From: Citrus sinensis
Lineage: Eukaryota > Streptophyta > Magnoliopsida > Sapindales > Rutaceae
Assembly: GCF_022201045.2 (NCBI RefSeq)
Contig: NC_068559.1
Coordinates: 29,457,501-29,521,500 of the forward strand
Length of the DNA stretch: 64,000 nt
Direction: 5' to 3'
Part shown: piece after piece, positions 21,689 through 34,513 of the stretch
Layout: every line of letters starts with the position of its first letter
Position numbering within the stretch: the first letter of the stretch is position 1
Translations under genes and position numbers: made by a program
The notes under the pieces: model-generated
What the model was told of the DNA's origin: nothing
What the model saw: only the letters and a program-made list of their open reading frames with translations
The model's database searches: none

Positions 21689-24166
21689 TCAGCATCTTCT
21701 CCACCCTCCATCAGCAGCCCTCTGAAAAACACGTGGCTGCTTCCAAGGGAAGGTTTCTCTCCAGTCTGGGCGTTTAATCAAATAGTTCCACTGCCTGAAA
21801 AAAACAAAAATGCTTCAAATTTTAACTACCAAACTCAAGCATGCATGCACCATCATACTTGATACTGATAGCTCTTTCCAAAGTTCAGCCAGGCTCTTTC
21901 TTCCATCACCGGAGAAATGAAAATGTGGGAATGGAAGATAAAAGTTCATACAAAATAAAATTGTGATTTTATATATTCCTTGTCATAGACAAGAAATACA
22001 TATGTTAAATGATCAACATTAATCTTGAACATTCTCATGAACATGAGATCATCAATTAGAAATTACTCACATGCTGTGTATTATTCATCCTGACATCCAA
22101 ATCCAAATTCAATGATCCAAGGTGTTTGGGAACTCCCGAGTCAAGGATTATTCTTAATATGTCCATACCTTCTTAAATTTTCCACAAAATCTGGGCCCTC
22201 AGCAGAAGGCGAAGTAGAGCATCTACGAAGGATTTCCTCATCAGAAAGTTGTTGCAAGCTCATAACGATATGTAATTTGCGAACGGTCCTGCAACAGTAA
22301 CAAAAGGAGCATGAAGTACCAATATAGATGTGAGGCAAATCATTAGCCATTTGACTTTGGGAAGTATGTTACAACAAGTTATGGGCCTGTAGATGAAGTC
22401 AGGTCAGGCCAGTATTGTAAGAGTTGATGAGCATTAATAATTCAGATTATTGCTTTCAACTGTGTTTCAAAATTTAGAAATGTACTGAGCAGAAGAAACT
22501 GTAAGCTTAACCATGAAAAACAACATTCTACCAGCGGCAGGGGGCAATTACAAATCGATCAGTTTGAGTGTCATATGTCTCCAGTAACTTGCCATTCCAA
22601 CTTGTGTCTTCATAAGATGAGGTCACTCTAATTCTCCTAACCATTTCATCTGGACATCTTGAAGTCCCATCAAAACTGGCTGGGCTCAGAGATCCTGTGC
22701 AAGTTTCTACCTGAAAAGGTGAAAAAGATACCAGAATCAATATTCCCAACAATGCTAGAAGCTTTAATGGAACAAAGGAACAATCACAGCATCTTTTCTC
22801 CCAAACCATAAAACTTACATGTCATATGTTACCAGGTGGAACATAAATACGTTTCAAATACCATTTAATAAGATTTTGCACTGACATGAGTAACAAGGAA
22901 TTTCATTAAAGAGTCAGAATAGCTTTCAAATTCAGTTTGAGTAAACATCAAATCATCTGACAAATAAAAGAAAAGGAGTTTAGATTGTTGCAAGCACATA
23001 CTTACCAAGAACCCATGAAAAATGGGGTATGCATTTCCTTGAGAGTCCCGCTTTGTGTTATGGCCAAGAACATGAAGAGTTTGAACGTGGAACTTTTCTT
23101 GTCTCCTCTGCAAAGTGTCAACTAGTTTTCTGCACAAAGGAAGGGAATAACCATCCATGTCCGAATAGCATTCTGATATAGTGGTAACGTTGGCATGCTG
23201 CATACAAAGGTCAATACATCTCATTTTAATCATTCTGCCCCTGACCAGGATAATTACGTGTCTGGAAAATTTAAAACAAAGTAGGGGATCTTGGGTCAGA
23301 CATTGGGTGAAGCATCATCAAAACCACCAATTAGGTACACCTGCACAATATAAACCCCCCCCCCCCCCAAAAAAAAAAAAAAAAGAGCCTTCACTTGGTA
23401 AACTGAAAATCATTGATAAAAGCATCAAAATTCAATTGAAACAGAGGAGAATACATCTAACTCAGCATCTAGATCATGATCAACAACGAGCGATAACATC
23501 TGGCAAAGGCCAATATCCACAATCTCAGGATTATCCATATGGGCAATAGAGGTCCTGCAGTTGAAATAGAAAAATCAGAATTGAGGAATGCAGACCCAAG
23601 CCAAAAATAGAATATTTTCTAGACTTACATTCGATTTCTGCGGTTGCGAATGACAAGTCCAACGCAGGTTGTTGCTTCATCGGTGCCAACATACTAAAAC
23701 AGTTGTTCAAACCATTATAATCGAACGGAAAAAAAAAAGAATAAATGTAAAGAAAAGAACATAACATAGTACATACATCAACAAGCGCAGGGTCAACAGT
23801 TGCATATTCTCTCTGGAAAACATAAACGTATTTGGAAGGCGATGGGGTCTCACTAGAAACAGAGACTTTTGTCTCCTCCATACTCTTGAATGAATGTGAA
23901 GCTGATACCAGAACGGGGTGCTCCAGTAAAGCAACCAGGATATCACTCCCCTGCACCAAAAAAATTAAAACAAAATCCAAATTTTTGTTTTGTTTTGACA
24001 AATAAATAAAAACAAGCAGAACAAATTTTTGTAGATTTTTCTTTTGAGGGAAGGGTGCCATACAAATAATAGTTTAGAAAGTGTTGAATGAAGAAGGTAC
24101 CTGAGATGATGACGACGACCACGATGAATTGTTAGTAGAAAAAGGGAGGCCGCCAACAAAGATCAT
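21689..24166 (-). CDS. NTAN1: Protein N-terminal asparagine amidohydrolase
   Basis: Nine coding exons: 24166-24101, 23950-23777, 23693-23629, 23554-23455, 23340-23302, 23197-23006, 22710-22532, 22288-22169, 21794-21689; 346 codons plus TGA, all in phase and close to the family length. The enzyme deamidates N-terminal Asn to Asp, creating a tertiary destabilising residue for the Arg/N-degron pathway. Supporting segments are GSDILVALLEHPVL, FQREYATVDPALVDYVGTDE, the nucleophile region EATTCVGLVIRN (Cys about 90), TSIAHMDNPEIVD, VYLIGGFDD, TLHVLGHNTK, PIFHGFLV and the C-terminal NYLIKRPDWRETFPWKQPR. The intron 5 donor (AAT/GTCTGA) is weak. An optional exon near 21866-21910 (ERAWLNFGKSYQYQ) could be inserted only with a shifted acceptor; direct joining AG/GCAGTGG fits the family better. 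Confidence 0.93.
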
Positions 24167-24499
24167 GACTTTATGATTTGTATGGAAAGAGAAAGAGAGA
24201 AACACCAACGCAACAATGTTCCGATCTTCGTTCAAAGATCAGCCAAGAACAATTATAGATTCGATAGCTTTTAGACCACCAGCGACTCACTGCTGCCAGT
24301 CAATTAATATTTAATTAAATACAAATTTACTTAAATAGCCCTAATTTTTTTTATTTTTCAAAATTTACCCCTCTAGGCTCTTGCTTTTTCTGTCAGAATG
24401 AACCAAATACCTAAGTTTTGTCTAGACGGGGCAGTCAGCGGGAATATTCAGCAGTGGAAATTTTATTATTCGGAGTGCGAAGTGATATTGAGGATAAAT

Positions 24500-25665
24500 T
24501 GTTTACTTACACGGAATGAAAGTATAGAATAGAAATTAAAATTTAATTTATATATTTATTTTATTTTGAATTAAAAATAAATAATTTTAAATTATAATTT
24601 TATTCTTATTTAAAGAATTATAATTTTTAATTACAAAGTTAATAAAAAATATGTTTAATGAATAAATATTTATTTATTATATTTGTAAATTTATAATAAT
24701 TATTAATATTCTTAATTATGTACATCACAGTTTTTTATTAATTTTAATTTTAATTATATAAATTAAAAATTATTCCTAAGAGCAATATAAATGAAACACT
24801 TTTATTATTAACATAGTACAAAATTAATATTTTCTTAGAATAAACTATTTATTAGTATTAATTATTAATATTAAATAAATGTAACACTATTATTTTTAAA
24901 TAAATATAATAATATTATATTTTCAAATAAATATGGTATATAGTAATATTATTAATTCTATATTAATATAATTTTATTATTTTTAAGTAATTTAAACTTA
25001 GAAGCAAACCAAATTATTATTTAGTTAAATATAATACTATTATTTAAATATTTATTAAATATAAGTATAGTAAATGTAATAAAAGGAGGGGGTAAATATA
25101 AAATGAAATATTATTTTATTTAATTTAATTTAATTATATTAAATTTGAATATAATTATATTAAATTTATTATTATATAAAATAATAATATAAAATTATTT
25201 AGTACAAAATTAATATTTTATTAGAATAAACTATTCATTATTATTAATTATTGATATCAAATAAATATAGTACTATTATTTTTAAAATAAATATGCTAAT
25301 ATTATATTTTCAAATGAAGATAACATATAGTAATATTTATTAATTCTCTATTAATATATTATTATTATTTTTAAGTAATTTTAACTTAGAATTAATGTAA
25401 ATTATTATTTAATTAAATATAATAATGTTATTCAAATAAAACAATATTATTTATTTTAGTTTTATCAAATATAAAATATTAAATTAAATAAGAAAAATAA
25501 TAGAAAAGGGAGAGGTGGGAGTGCCATGGGAGTTTCACTCCCACTCCCCACTCTAAAAATGGGTGAGGCTATGGAGTGCGATTCTCAATCTTTCCTCAAA
25601 TGATTGAAATAAACACTAAAGTGTGAAGAATCTACACTCCTCACTCTCACTTTAGAAAGTAAACA
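24500..25665. mobile_element. AT-rich MITE-like element with TGTTTACTT ends
   Basis: A 1.17-kb block, more than 80 percent A/T by eye, begins TGTTTACTT and ends AAGTAAACA. Its inner ends resemble those of the element at 48801-50117, and both have a core of TTAAT/ATTAT-type repetitive DNA. No coding sequence and no convincing target duplication were found. It lies in the shared upstream region of the divergent amidohydrolase and LIN37-like genes. Confidence 0.5.
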
Positions 25666-26718
25666 CAAAGTAGCGTGGGGATACGGAGGAGATTGATCTT
25701 GGTATAAGGTCTCGTGGAGGCAGAGTTGTGAGAAATCACTTGCATGACTGGAAGCCAAGGATCCAACAGACACGAACGTTAATTTGATGTGAGAAAATAT
25801 GGAAGCCATGGATCAACAACACTCTAGCTTAAGACTCGGCATTGAGAATTTTCAAAGGAAGCTAGGAGGGTATTATTTATAATTTGTATGTGATTTCATT
25901 CTTGCAACAAAAGCATGCATTAAACACACGAGAAAGCAATAACAATTTTTACAATATCAGCTTAAGAGATTGGCGGATAAAACCCACCGTTCAAAACCTG
26001 CCTTAAATATTTCATCAAGATCTGGAGATAAAACACCTTTCACTATTGCAGTGGTCTTTCGCTTTTGATGTATCTTGAAAAATTTCCTGCTTGGTTTTTA
26101 TGGTAGCCCAAATTTCCCATATCCAAGCTTGAGTACTTGAAGGAATTAGCAGGGTCCTTGAAGCTGGCACTATCATTTCCAAAATGTGCTCGAAAGAATT
26201 AGGAGATAAATTTCAAAAAACCTAAAAAGGTTTTGGGTTAATTATGTAATTTTCGTTGTTTTTCTTTTTTACTAAAAACAATTGCATCTTGTCACAGAGA
26301 GAACCCAGAAAAGTTTCTCCAATACGCATAGCTCTTCTTTATCGGTATAATTTTATTTACTCAAAAAAATTAATGTAAAAGATATTTCTAGACTTCTCAG
26401 TAAAGATGAAATAAGCGCTTCTGAGAATTCTGGAATTTAAGTCATTTTAATAAAAGGAAATTTTGAAGCTTATAAATTACATATAATAAATAGATCTTTC
26501 ATTTGAATCATAGCGCTTTTTTGTATTAAAAAAGAAAAGAAAAAGAAAAATCATAATTTTAAACATTTGGCGCTTACTTTGAATTTTGTTTTAGTTTTGG
26601 GCATGTTCTACTTATTGTACATTACATAATAAAATAATAAAAATAAAAAGAGAGGCCTTTAACAGTTCAAAAAATAAAACCAAAAAAAAAAAGACAGAAT
26701 TTTACCAAAATCCCCGCC
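25666..26718. other. Upstream region of the LIN37-like gene
   Basis: No gene. A minus-strand stretch near 26000-26210 could be a LINE RNase H remnant (WIWEIWATIKTKQ), but it is too short to be sure. From about 26450 AT-rich promoter-like DNA continues to the start codon. Confidence 0.45.
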
Positions 26719-28950
26719 ATGACGACTAGTAACCCCTTTACAACGGCGACAACTCCGTCGCAGGCGCCGCCACAGCAACACATGTACCAAAATCAGCGGC
26801 CAGCAAACCCTAGTCATTCACAAGGACAAGCACAAGGTCAGGGGGTTGTTTACCCAGTTGCTTCATCTGGGCGCGGTTTTATTCCAAAACCTATGCGACC
26901 CTCTGATCAGACGGTCACTGTGGCCAATCACGGTGGGTACCCACCCCGTCCTAATCAACTGCCGCCTTATCCTCGGCCTCATTTGGACAATCATCATCAT
27001 CCTGTGCTCCACCACCACCAACACCACCACATGATTAGGCCGCCGCCTCTGAATAATCAACAACACCAACATCCTCAGATTAGCAGCAATCCTTCCCCCA
27101 TCAGGGGAGTACCAGTTTCTTCTGGCCATCTCAAGGTCTTTTTTTTTTCTTTTGGGTCTTTGTCTTTTTTAATGCATAGGAGGATGAGTAATTTTTAATT
27201 TCTTTATGACAACCAGATACTTTTGTGTCATGCAAATGTTTAAATTTAATCTTCCAAATTGAATTTCATTTCAGGTTGCTCCATCATCATCAGCATCACT
27301 ATCCCCTGTGATTCCTCCTGACTCTAATGGGTATAATAAACATTTGAGGTGATGTTGTTGTCTGGTCTATACCCTATGACTGCCTCTATGATTAGATACA
27401 TATCATCATCAATCATTATCATTGTGCTCTAACATTCATACTTCTTTCACTCTGCTTTCTTTTTGCAGGGATAACAGTGATGAGACTTTCACCATTGTAA
27501 GAGATAGAAAAGTAAGCTCTAAAGTCTAAACTTAGCTTAGCGTGCTGTCTGTTTGGTTTTTAACTTGAACTTTTGAAACCTCTTGTTCTATTCATGTATT
27601 TGGATCAACCATGGTCTTTGCTGTAATTGTTTAATGCTTTTTTTTTTATAACTACTAAAGTCGGTTAGTTCCTGCTCGAGAAAGTTTGCTTTTTACTAAT
27701 ATGAATCCATTGATCTTATAGGAAATCCTTTTGGCTACTTCCCTGAACTAAACTTAGTCAATGATTCTAATATTTGCCTTTGATTGTAATGCAATTTCTG
27801 ATATAAGTAATCTTTGTTTCATATTTGTAGGTCAGAATCACTGAAGGGGCTTCTCTTTATGCACTTTGCCGTTCATGGTTGAGAAATGGGTCTCCTGAGG
27901 AAACTCAGGTTCATTTCATTCTACTTCCATGGCAGGATGCTTATCCTATGGTTTCAAGTTTTAGGTTTTGGTTGAGAGCATTAGTATTCAAAAAGTAAAT
28001 CTTGCATTTGTTTTGATCATATGATTCTGCTGATATAGTTTCAGTATACGGAGATTGGTTGTCAACTCAGAATCTTTGTTTAAACCCTTGCAAATATTGA
28101 TTTTGATATTCAAGACTAGTTTCTAGGCACGCTTGGACATGAGACATTGATCTTTCACTTTCTCTTGCTTTCAGTTTCAGAATTAGATTTAAATGTTTTA
28201 AGACGTATGAGCACTGTATATTTATTTGTTTTCAATCTTTTGATCTATTGCATTGCTTGCTTTTTCATAATGCCTTGTGTCTTAATTTTACTACCAGCCA
28301 CAGCATGCGGATGGTGTAAAGTCTCTCCCGAGACCTTTGCCTATGCCTAGAGCTGATGCTAATATAGCTAAGGAAAAGGAAAGTGAAGAGGATGAAGACG
28401 AGACCGATGAGGTTAGTCTTTGCGTAAACATTGGTCTTAGGATTATTATTGACATTATTTTAATATTACAGAATGAATTAGAGTATGAAGCAGCAAGGCT
28501 GAACTTCAATTTAAACAGCAACATTTTTTGAGTTTTCAAGGGACACATGAAATGGAAGTTGAGAATATCCTGTTATTGCAGTTTTCTCTCCAAACTGAAA
28601 ATTCAAAATGACTTGAGTTTTTCTGTTTCAATTTTAGGATGAGAATGTTGATCGACTTTCGGAAGAAGATCTATTGAGAAGACATGTTCAGCGCGCTAAA
28701 CAAATTCGAGCACGGTATGTTTCTCCCTTCATTTTTGTGGCTTCCTTGAACTGTAGTTTTCACTCGGAAACAGATTTTCCAATTGTGATTGCTTTTGTCA
28801 GAATGCCAAGGTTGATTGTTATATTCTTGTTTTGCCTTTAGGTTGAGCAATGAACGTGCCAAACGAATTGAGAGGTACAAAACTAGGCTCAGTCTTCTTC
28901 TGCCCCCGCTTGTTGAACAGTCCCAGAATGATGCTCATGCTGGAAGCTGA
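26719..28950 (+). CDS. LIN37: LIN37-like subunit of the MuvB/DREAM complex
   Basis: Seven exons: 26719-27135, 27275-27348, 27469-27511, 27831-27908, 28298-28411, 28638-28714, 28842-28950; 303 codons plus TGA, all in phase. The N-terminal 140 residues are low-complexity, rich in Pro, Gln and His. The diagnostic box follows at about 182-200: ITEGASLYALCRSWLRNGSP resembles the ENTPLYPICRAWMRNSP box of animal LIN37. After an acidic stretch (EKESEEDEDETDEDEN) comes a basic helix at about 245-290 (LLRRHVQRAKQIRARLSNER), matching the C-terminal helix of animal LIN37. LIN37 is part of the MuvB core that represses cell-cycle genes. The assignment rests on these two blocks, compared from memory. The gene is transcribed divergently from the amidohydrolase gene. 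Confidence 0.8.
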
Positions 28951-29850
28951 CACAACCAACACTTGTATCAGTGAACATTGCCAATGATAGGGGATTAAGC
29001 AATATCGTGGTTTCTATTAAGCTAGGAACGAGCGAGGCACTCAAATTTTGTAAGATGCTTGGAAGATCCAAGTTCAGGTTAGGCCATGAGGAAAGCTGTG
29101 TGAGTTGTTTGTAAATGGATGTAGAATCCTGGGTTTTGCAGTAGTGTTGCATTATCGTGTAGCCTTGAAACAAAATGAAAAATGTTGTTTCACTGGTTGA
29201 TAATTCAAAGTTAGAAATGACACGCACTCTCTGAGAGTAATATTCTGATTTCTGCGATTAGACCTGAGCCAGACTAGATGGTTAAAATTGGTGAAATGAC
29301 TTTACTATACTTTGCTATCCAACCTGAAGCCTTGAAATTTTTCTTTGTTAAATATCCCTAACTTATGACACATTATGTATGTACCTTAGAAGCTAGAAGT
29401 TGGGTTGGCAACAACATAAAATTTGGAGAACAATGAACAAAGATTGGAACATTTGTTCAGCCATCAAAAAGGTATGGCTACAATAAGGAGACCAAGCTTG
29501 TAGCCATAAGTATAACACCTTTAAATTTAGACTGGGGCTGGGTTTAGCAACTGGGCCCCCAACTAGCATCTTTTAGTTTTACACTTTTTATTTTGATTTG
29601 AGTCGAACAACTGGCACCCCTACAAAATCCTCTCAAAACCCTCTTTTAATCATATAATTCACTTAATTTCAAAAATACCTTTTTTTCCCTAAATAAACAA
29701 CCTTTTCATTTTAAATCATTCAAACTCTCTACAAAATTCAAAAACACTAACTTTTCAAAAATATAATTATTAATGTCAAATAAATAAGAAGAAAAGATTG
29801 GATTTTTTTTTTTCAATCATGATGGAAATTCCAATAAGATACATCTCAAC
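28951..29850. other. 3' region of the LIN37-like gene and intergenic DNA
   Basis: Probable 3' untranslated region to about 29250, then AT-rich DNA without features. Confidence 0.4.
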
Positions 29851-29958
29851 AACAAGTTTGAGGCTCCTGTTGGCGATTTTGGATTGGCCAAGGTGATCGA
29901 CATGCCACTGTGAAGTCAATGTATGCTATTGCAGGTTCTTATGGCTAAATTGCTTTTG
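29851..29958 (+). pseudogene. Fragment of an LRR receptor-kinase gene
   Basis: About 108 bp encode the activation-segment region of a plant LRR receptor-like kinase: NNKFEAPVGDFGLAKVIDMP, with the DFG motif, then after a small deletion that shifts the frame, KSMYAIAGSYG followed by TAA where Tyr-Ile-Ala-Pro-Glu is expected. Flanking sequence shows no further kinase. It is a dead, truncated relic and not an expressed gene. Confidence 0.8.
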
Positions 29959-30700
29959 CCTTTTATGCTCCCCATTTCTTCTTCAATATCAAATGGATTT
30001 AAAAAAAGAGAGAGAGCGAGAGAGTGAAGAAGAAGAAGAAGAAAGGAGCTGTTTAGTGAAGAACAAACTGAATTTGTGCGCAGTACAGTACTTTTTTATT
30101 TTCCAGGTCATTGGCTACTTGCCAACCTTGAAACTCTACGATGACACTTTACCATCAAGATTATTAGCTACAAAAAAAATCAAATTAGAAAGGAACAGAG
30201 AGCGGCTAGATAAAAGAAGATACGTCAGGGGTTTGAAAAAATAAATATGGGTTTTATACAAGTAAAGATAATTCTATTAGTATTTTTCTTTAAATGTCTT
30301 TGTAATAAAATAGGATTTTATAAGATTGATAAAGGGTGCCAAAACTTCAACTCTTTGCATTTTTATTGTTGTTTTACTCTTTTACCCTCAACCACTAATC
30401 GTTTCTGAAGAGGTAGTTTATGATGATTTTGCTTTGAAGTCCATCTAATATCATTTAACACTTCTCTTATTGACTTATTTATTCAATTTATGCTAATAAC
30501 TCTTTAATTGGATTAGTTGGGTTCTCGTTCCCTAAATTCTAAGGTAGAGAGTTTGAGTCTCCTTTATGACCATGGAGTTTATTATAGTTCAATTGTATTG
30601 AACTTTGATATGTTGGTTTGATTGTAAATTTAAGTATGTTTCAATTATTTTGAAATTTGATTGAATTGTATATAATATTAATAAAAAGAAGGTTTGATAA

Positions 30701-31492
30701 TAGAGCTGGTAAAACAGGTCATTGATCCAAACACGACTTATTTAATAATTGTGTCAAAATTTTGAGATCTAAACTTGACACAAAAAATAAATGGGTTATC
30801 TAATAACACGCTTAATATCTATATGTTTAACAAAATCTACATTAAACACATACATACACACAAACACACACACATACATTAGAAATATTCCAATATGGAA
30901 TTTTGAAATGTGGAAAAGTCCAGAAAAACACATAAACCGTGCGGTTTAAATGTTTTAAGTTTTAAACCTCTTAAACACCACGGTTTAAAAAGCCTTTCTG
31001 GACTTTTCGCACACTTTAGAATCTTGGACTAAAAAACTACTAATTTTATGATGTTATAATTTATCCATGCCTACCAAAATATTACACATTGTATACTATT
31101 GAAGTTTTAATTATATATAATTAAATAATATTATATGTCAATATTATAAAATATACATGTTTACTAATATTTTATATATTTGTACTATTGAAGTTAATCT
31201 AAATAAAATTTTATAAATGAAATACAGTATATATGCTCATCCTTACAAAAAAAAAAAAAATTTTGAGTTTCGATAGCAAAAACCTATAAATTAATTTAGA
31301 ATAAAAAATATAATCGTGTCATTGATCAAGTAAATAAGTCAAGAACTTTAACCCTAACCCGAGACCGAAAAAGTTCATGTCGACTTGAATCCAACCCATT
31401 TAATAATTGTGTCAAATTTAACAACTCATACCTATTTATTTGTATTATGTTCATATTTGATAACGGGATCGTGTCAAATTTTATCAGTTCTA
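30701..31492. mobile_element. hAT-like nonautonomous element (about 790 bp)
   Basis: Starts TAGAGCTGGTAAAACAGG; the reverse complement of its right end reads TAGAACTGATAAAATTTG, an imperfect terminal inverted repeat of hAT type. The phrases ACGACTTATTTAATAATTGTGTCAAA and its like recur inside both ends. No clear 8-bp duplication remains, so the copy is old. It contains the hairpin at 30909-31014. Confidence 0.45.
30909..31014. repeat. Short hairpin repeat (about 106 bp)
   Basis: Imperfect inverted repeat whose arms begin TGTGGAAAAGTCCAGAAA and end TTTCTGGACTTTTCGCACA, with TAAACCGTG mirrored inside. It looks like a tiny MITE inserted in the surrounding hAT-like element. Confidence 0.6.
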
Positions 31493-34353
31493 TTCAAAAT
31501 TCTGACCTAGACAAGAAATAAAAAAAAGTATAAAATATTGGGTGATTAGAAGGAAAGAGAAATCGACATGCTTGAATTCAAATTTATTCAAGTCGAAATG
31601 TTTAGCCCACCATGTAAGTTGGAATTTGAACAAATAAAGAAATATGTTTGATTTTATATGTGTTGTTAAATTACATAATAATGTAACTTATATCACCAAA
31701 ATAGTGATTTCCATTAACATAAAAATTGTATCAATTAAACCATATTTAAGTTCGTAGGTACAATTTTTTTGGTAATGTAAAAAATATAATTACGCAACAA
31801 CACTGAGAATTAAACCTCTAGTGGAGGGGACAGTGGAGTTTCTCGAAACTTGCGTTTTGTGCAAATCTTCAACCAATTAAAGTCAATTAAGTTTAAAAAG
31901 ATTTGATTTGAGCCAACTGTTGCTTTAAACTAACATTATCAATAACTGGAGAGGATTGCTGATTTGCTATGGAATCGAAGTTGGTGAAAAGCAGTGACGT
32001 CACACCACCGACCCATAATAAATAGCACCTATCAAAATTCAAAACTCCCAACTTTTTCATTCAATCACTTTCATAATTAAATAATTATACAAGTTAAAGT
32101 AATCCACACGTACAATGAAATGACACACCAACACCATCATATATACATACGTACACACTGCAGACAGACGAGGCATGAAGTCATGACTCAATGAGCTATT
32201 AACATCTTATCTTCTTCAATCAATGTTCTTGTCAGTCTCTGATCACTTCCGATTCCGGGGTGTTGGTTTCTTACCTTAAATCATTGTATTTTGTTCATGA
32301 ATTCAACGGATAAGATAGACATATATATTTGGGTGTTTGAAAGGTGTCTTAAAGTCAATTACAATAATTTATGGGAAGTGGTATACATTTAATATATATA
32401 TATATTAATATAAAATAAAATAAAGAGCTTCTTCCTCCCTCTCCCTCTCCCTCTCCCTCAGCCAATATGGCAACCGGCCGCCGCCCCCACTAACCACAAA
32501 GACACGTCTAAATCTAATAATACATTTCTTTTTTTCGTCCACTTTAATTTGTAAAATCAAATTCAGAAATGAATTAAAGGTGTTTGCTTCAACGCATGTG
32601 CCTTACTTTTCCATGATTGTTCATCATCAATCACATGAATCAAGCCATAAATCGATCTTGTGGACTAGGACCCTACTTTGACTGAAAATGATGACGCATA
32701 TTAATTGCAGGTTAATCGAGACTGACTGGTCATTTATATAACCCTAACGAGACTGGTCATCATCCCACCTAATGCGAGCGTAGAAAACCAAAACAACAGC
32801 AAATTAATAAGCATGCAAATACGTACCCTGTGACCATAATATTAAGTCCGTCCGTCCGTCCGTCATAAACAATCTTTGACAATTATAATGCATGCATCTC
32901 AAAAGTAATCAAGTGCCGGAAGAATGGAAAAAGTACTACTTGTCTTCTACAATCTATACATCCATCTCTATGTATGTATATGTATATGTTTCTTTCATGA
33001 ATGGAGCAGGTCTTTTAAAATTGTTAATTGGCAATTAGTAAAGTGAACAATTAATTATGTCTTCTTGTGGTTGATACGTGATATGGATAAGAAATCATCA
33101 GTGATTGCGAGATAGACACATAACAGCAGCGCACCAAATTATTGGACGACATGTAACAATGGTGGTTGAGCTTTCCATTCCTTTTGACTTGATATTTCCC
33201 AATAAGGATTTAGCAAATGGGTCCATGGTCGGTTGCATTTTCGTATAATTAATTATGCTTCATATTAACACGAAACGATAATTATAATAATTAATTATCA
33301 CCGTCAATATTTATCATCTTGATTGAGATTTTTGTCCAGCAAATATCTCCTGAAAAAAATATTAAGTTTTATTAATCACACCGAACCGAATTGAACCAAA
33401 TTGAACTAAAATATTTTGATTTGGATTCGCCCGATATCTAAATTCGGTTCATAATCAATTCAAAATGTTTTAGACCGATCAGATTCGATTCGGCTCGGTT
33501 TCTAGGCAGAAGTAAACCGAATTGATTTATGTCCATCCTTACATAAAATTGGGATGCTCAACTGCTGGTCTTACCTACTGAAATGTCTTTCTAATTAAAT
33601 GGCGAATCTTTTAAATGAACATCTTACGATTAGTCAGACCTGTTTCCCATCATAACCATGACAACTCGAGCTGTAGCCACCACAAAACCACATTGCAGTT
33701 ACCCTTTTGGCTTGGGCACATCTGTTCGCTTTATTGTGAGGGCCCACGTGCGATGCATGCCCTTGCACGGCATAAGGGCAAGAGCAATGTACTTTGTTGT
33801 GTCCGAGGCTGAGAAGGAGAGAGAACCCATAATTGGGCCTGGAAAAAAGGGGGTACCCCACTTGAAGGGACACATTGATTAATATGACATTCAAGTCCTT
33901 CAGAGTCACACAACCCAACCCAACCCCACGCACGCCCACCCAAACCCACGTCTCTTTCTGCCCTTTTTCTTTTCTCTTAGGCTGACATGTAATTAATTTG
34001 GATCACACATTTATTAGGAAACTACCTTCAGTCAAGTGCTATCCAAATTCAAATCAAGTCTATTTATAACACAATTAAGTTTCTAACCCACAGATGTTGA
34101 AAAAACAAAATATACACTTGATAACCACATTAATAATGAAATCCCTGCTTAATTAAATATAGAGAGAGATGAGCCCCCAACAATTTCAATTTCAATTTCA
34201 ATGTAAAAAGCCATCAGATCCTTTTTTATTTGAACTTCTCTGCTGATGCTGAACCAAAATAATAATAATTATGTGTTAATAAATGATTAATAAATAAAAA
34301 TATTAAAAAAATAAAATTTATTCATATATTATTACTATATAGGATCAGGTTAC
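31493..34353. other. Intergenic region with low-complexity and transposon scraps
   Basis: No gene recognised. Contains (CCCTCT)n near 32433-32458, (TCCG)4 near 32848-32863, a patch rich in CCGAATTG/TTCGGTTC typical of decayed plant transposon DNA (33370-33530), and a less AT-rich section at 33615-33960 with short overlapping frames that I do not believe are genes. Confidence 0.45.
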
Positions 34354-34513
34354 TACTATATAGCATCAGGTTACAGTGTAACTGTGGTACCGTAGCACAG
34401 TTGCATCCAACCATTAGATGCACTTAGATTAGTGGGGTCTACTAGCATCCAACGACTGAATACAACTGTAGCACTGTACCACAGTTACACCACAATATTT
34501 CCCCTACTATATA
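34354..34513. mobile_element. Hairpin MITE (about 142 bp)
   Basis: Inverted arms share GTGTAACTGTGGTAC and a mirrored GATGC near the centre. TACTATATA stands on both sides (34354-34362 and 34505-34513), suggesting a 9-bp target duplication and a Mutator-type origin. A short local duplication (ATCAGGTTAC at 34344 and 34365) blurs the left border. Confidence 0.55.

Noticed and set aside
21860..21915. Extra exon of NTAN1 (ERAWLNFGKSYQYQ)
   Set aside because: Would need an unlikely acceptor choice and a shifted downstream acceptor; skipping it gives the family-typical NLRRQWNYLIK junction.
26000..26210. LINE RNase H fragment on the minus strand
   Set aside because: Only a WIWEIWATIK-like phrase is suggestive; too short to support a feature.
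33615..33949. Overlapping frames of 65-101 codons on both strands
   Set aside because: Locally higher GC content removes stops; no conserved motif seen.
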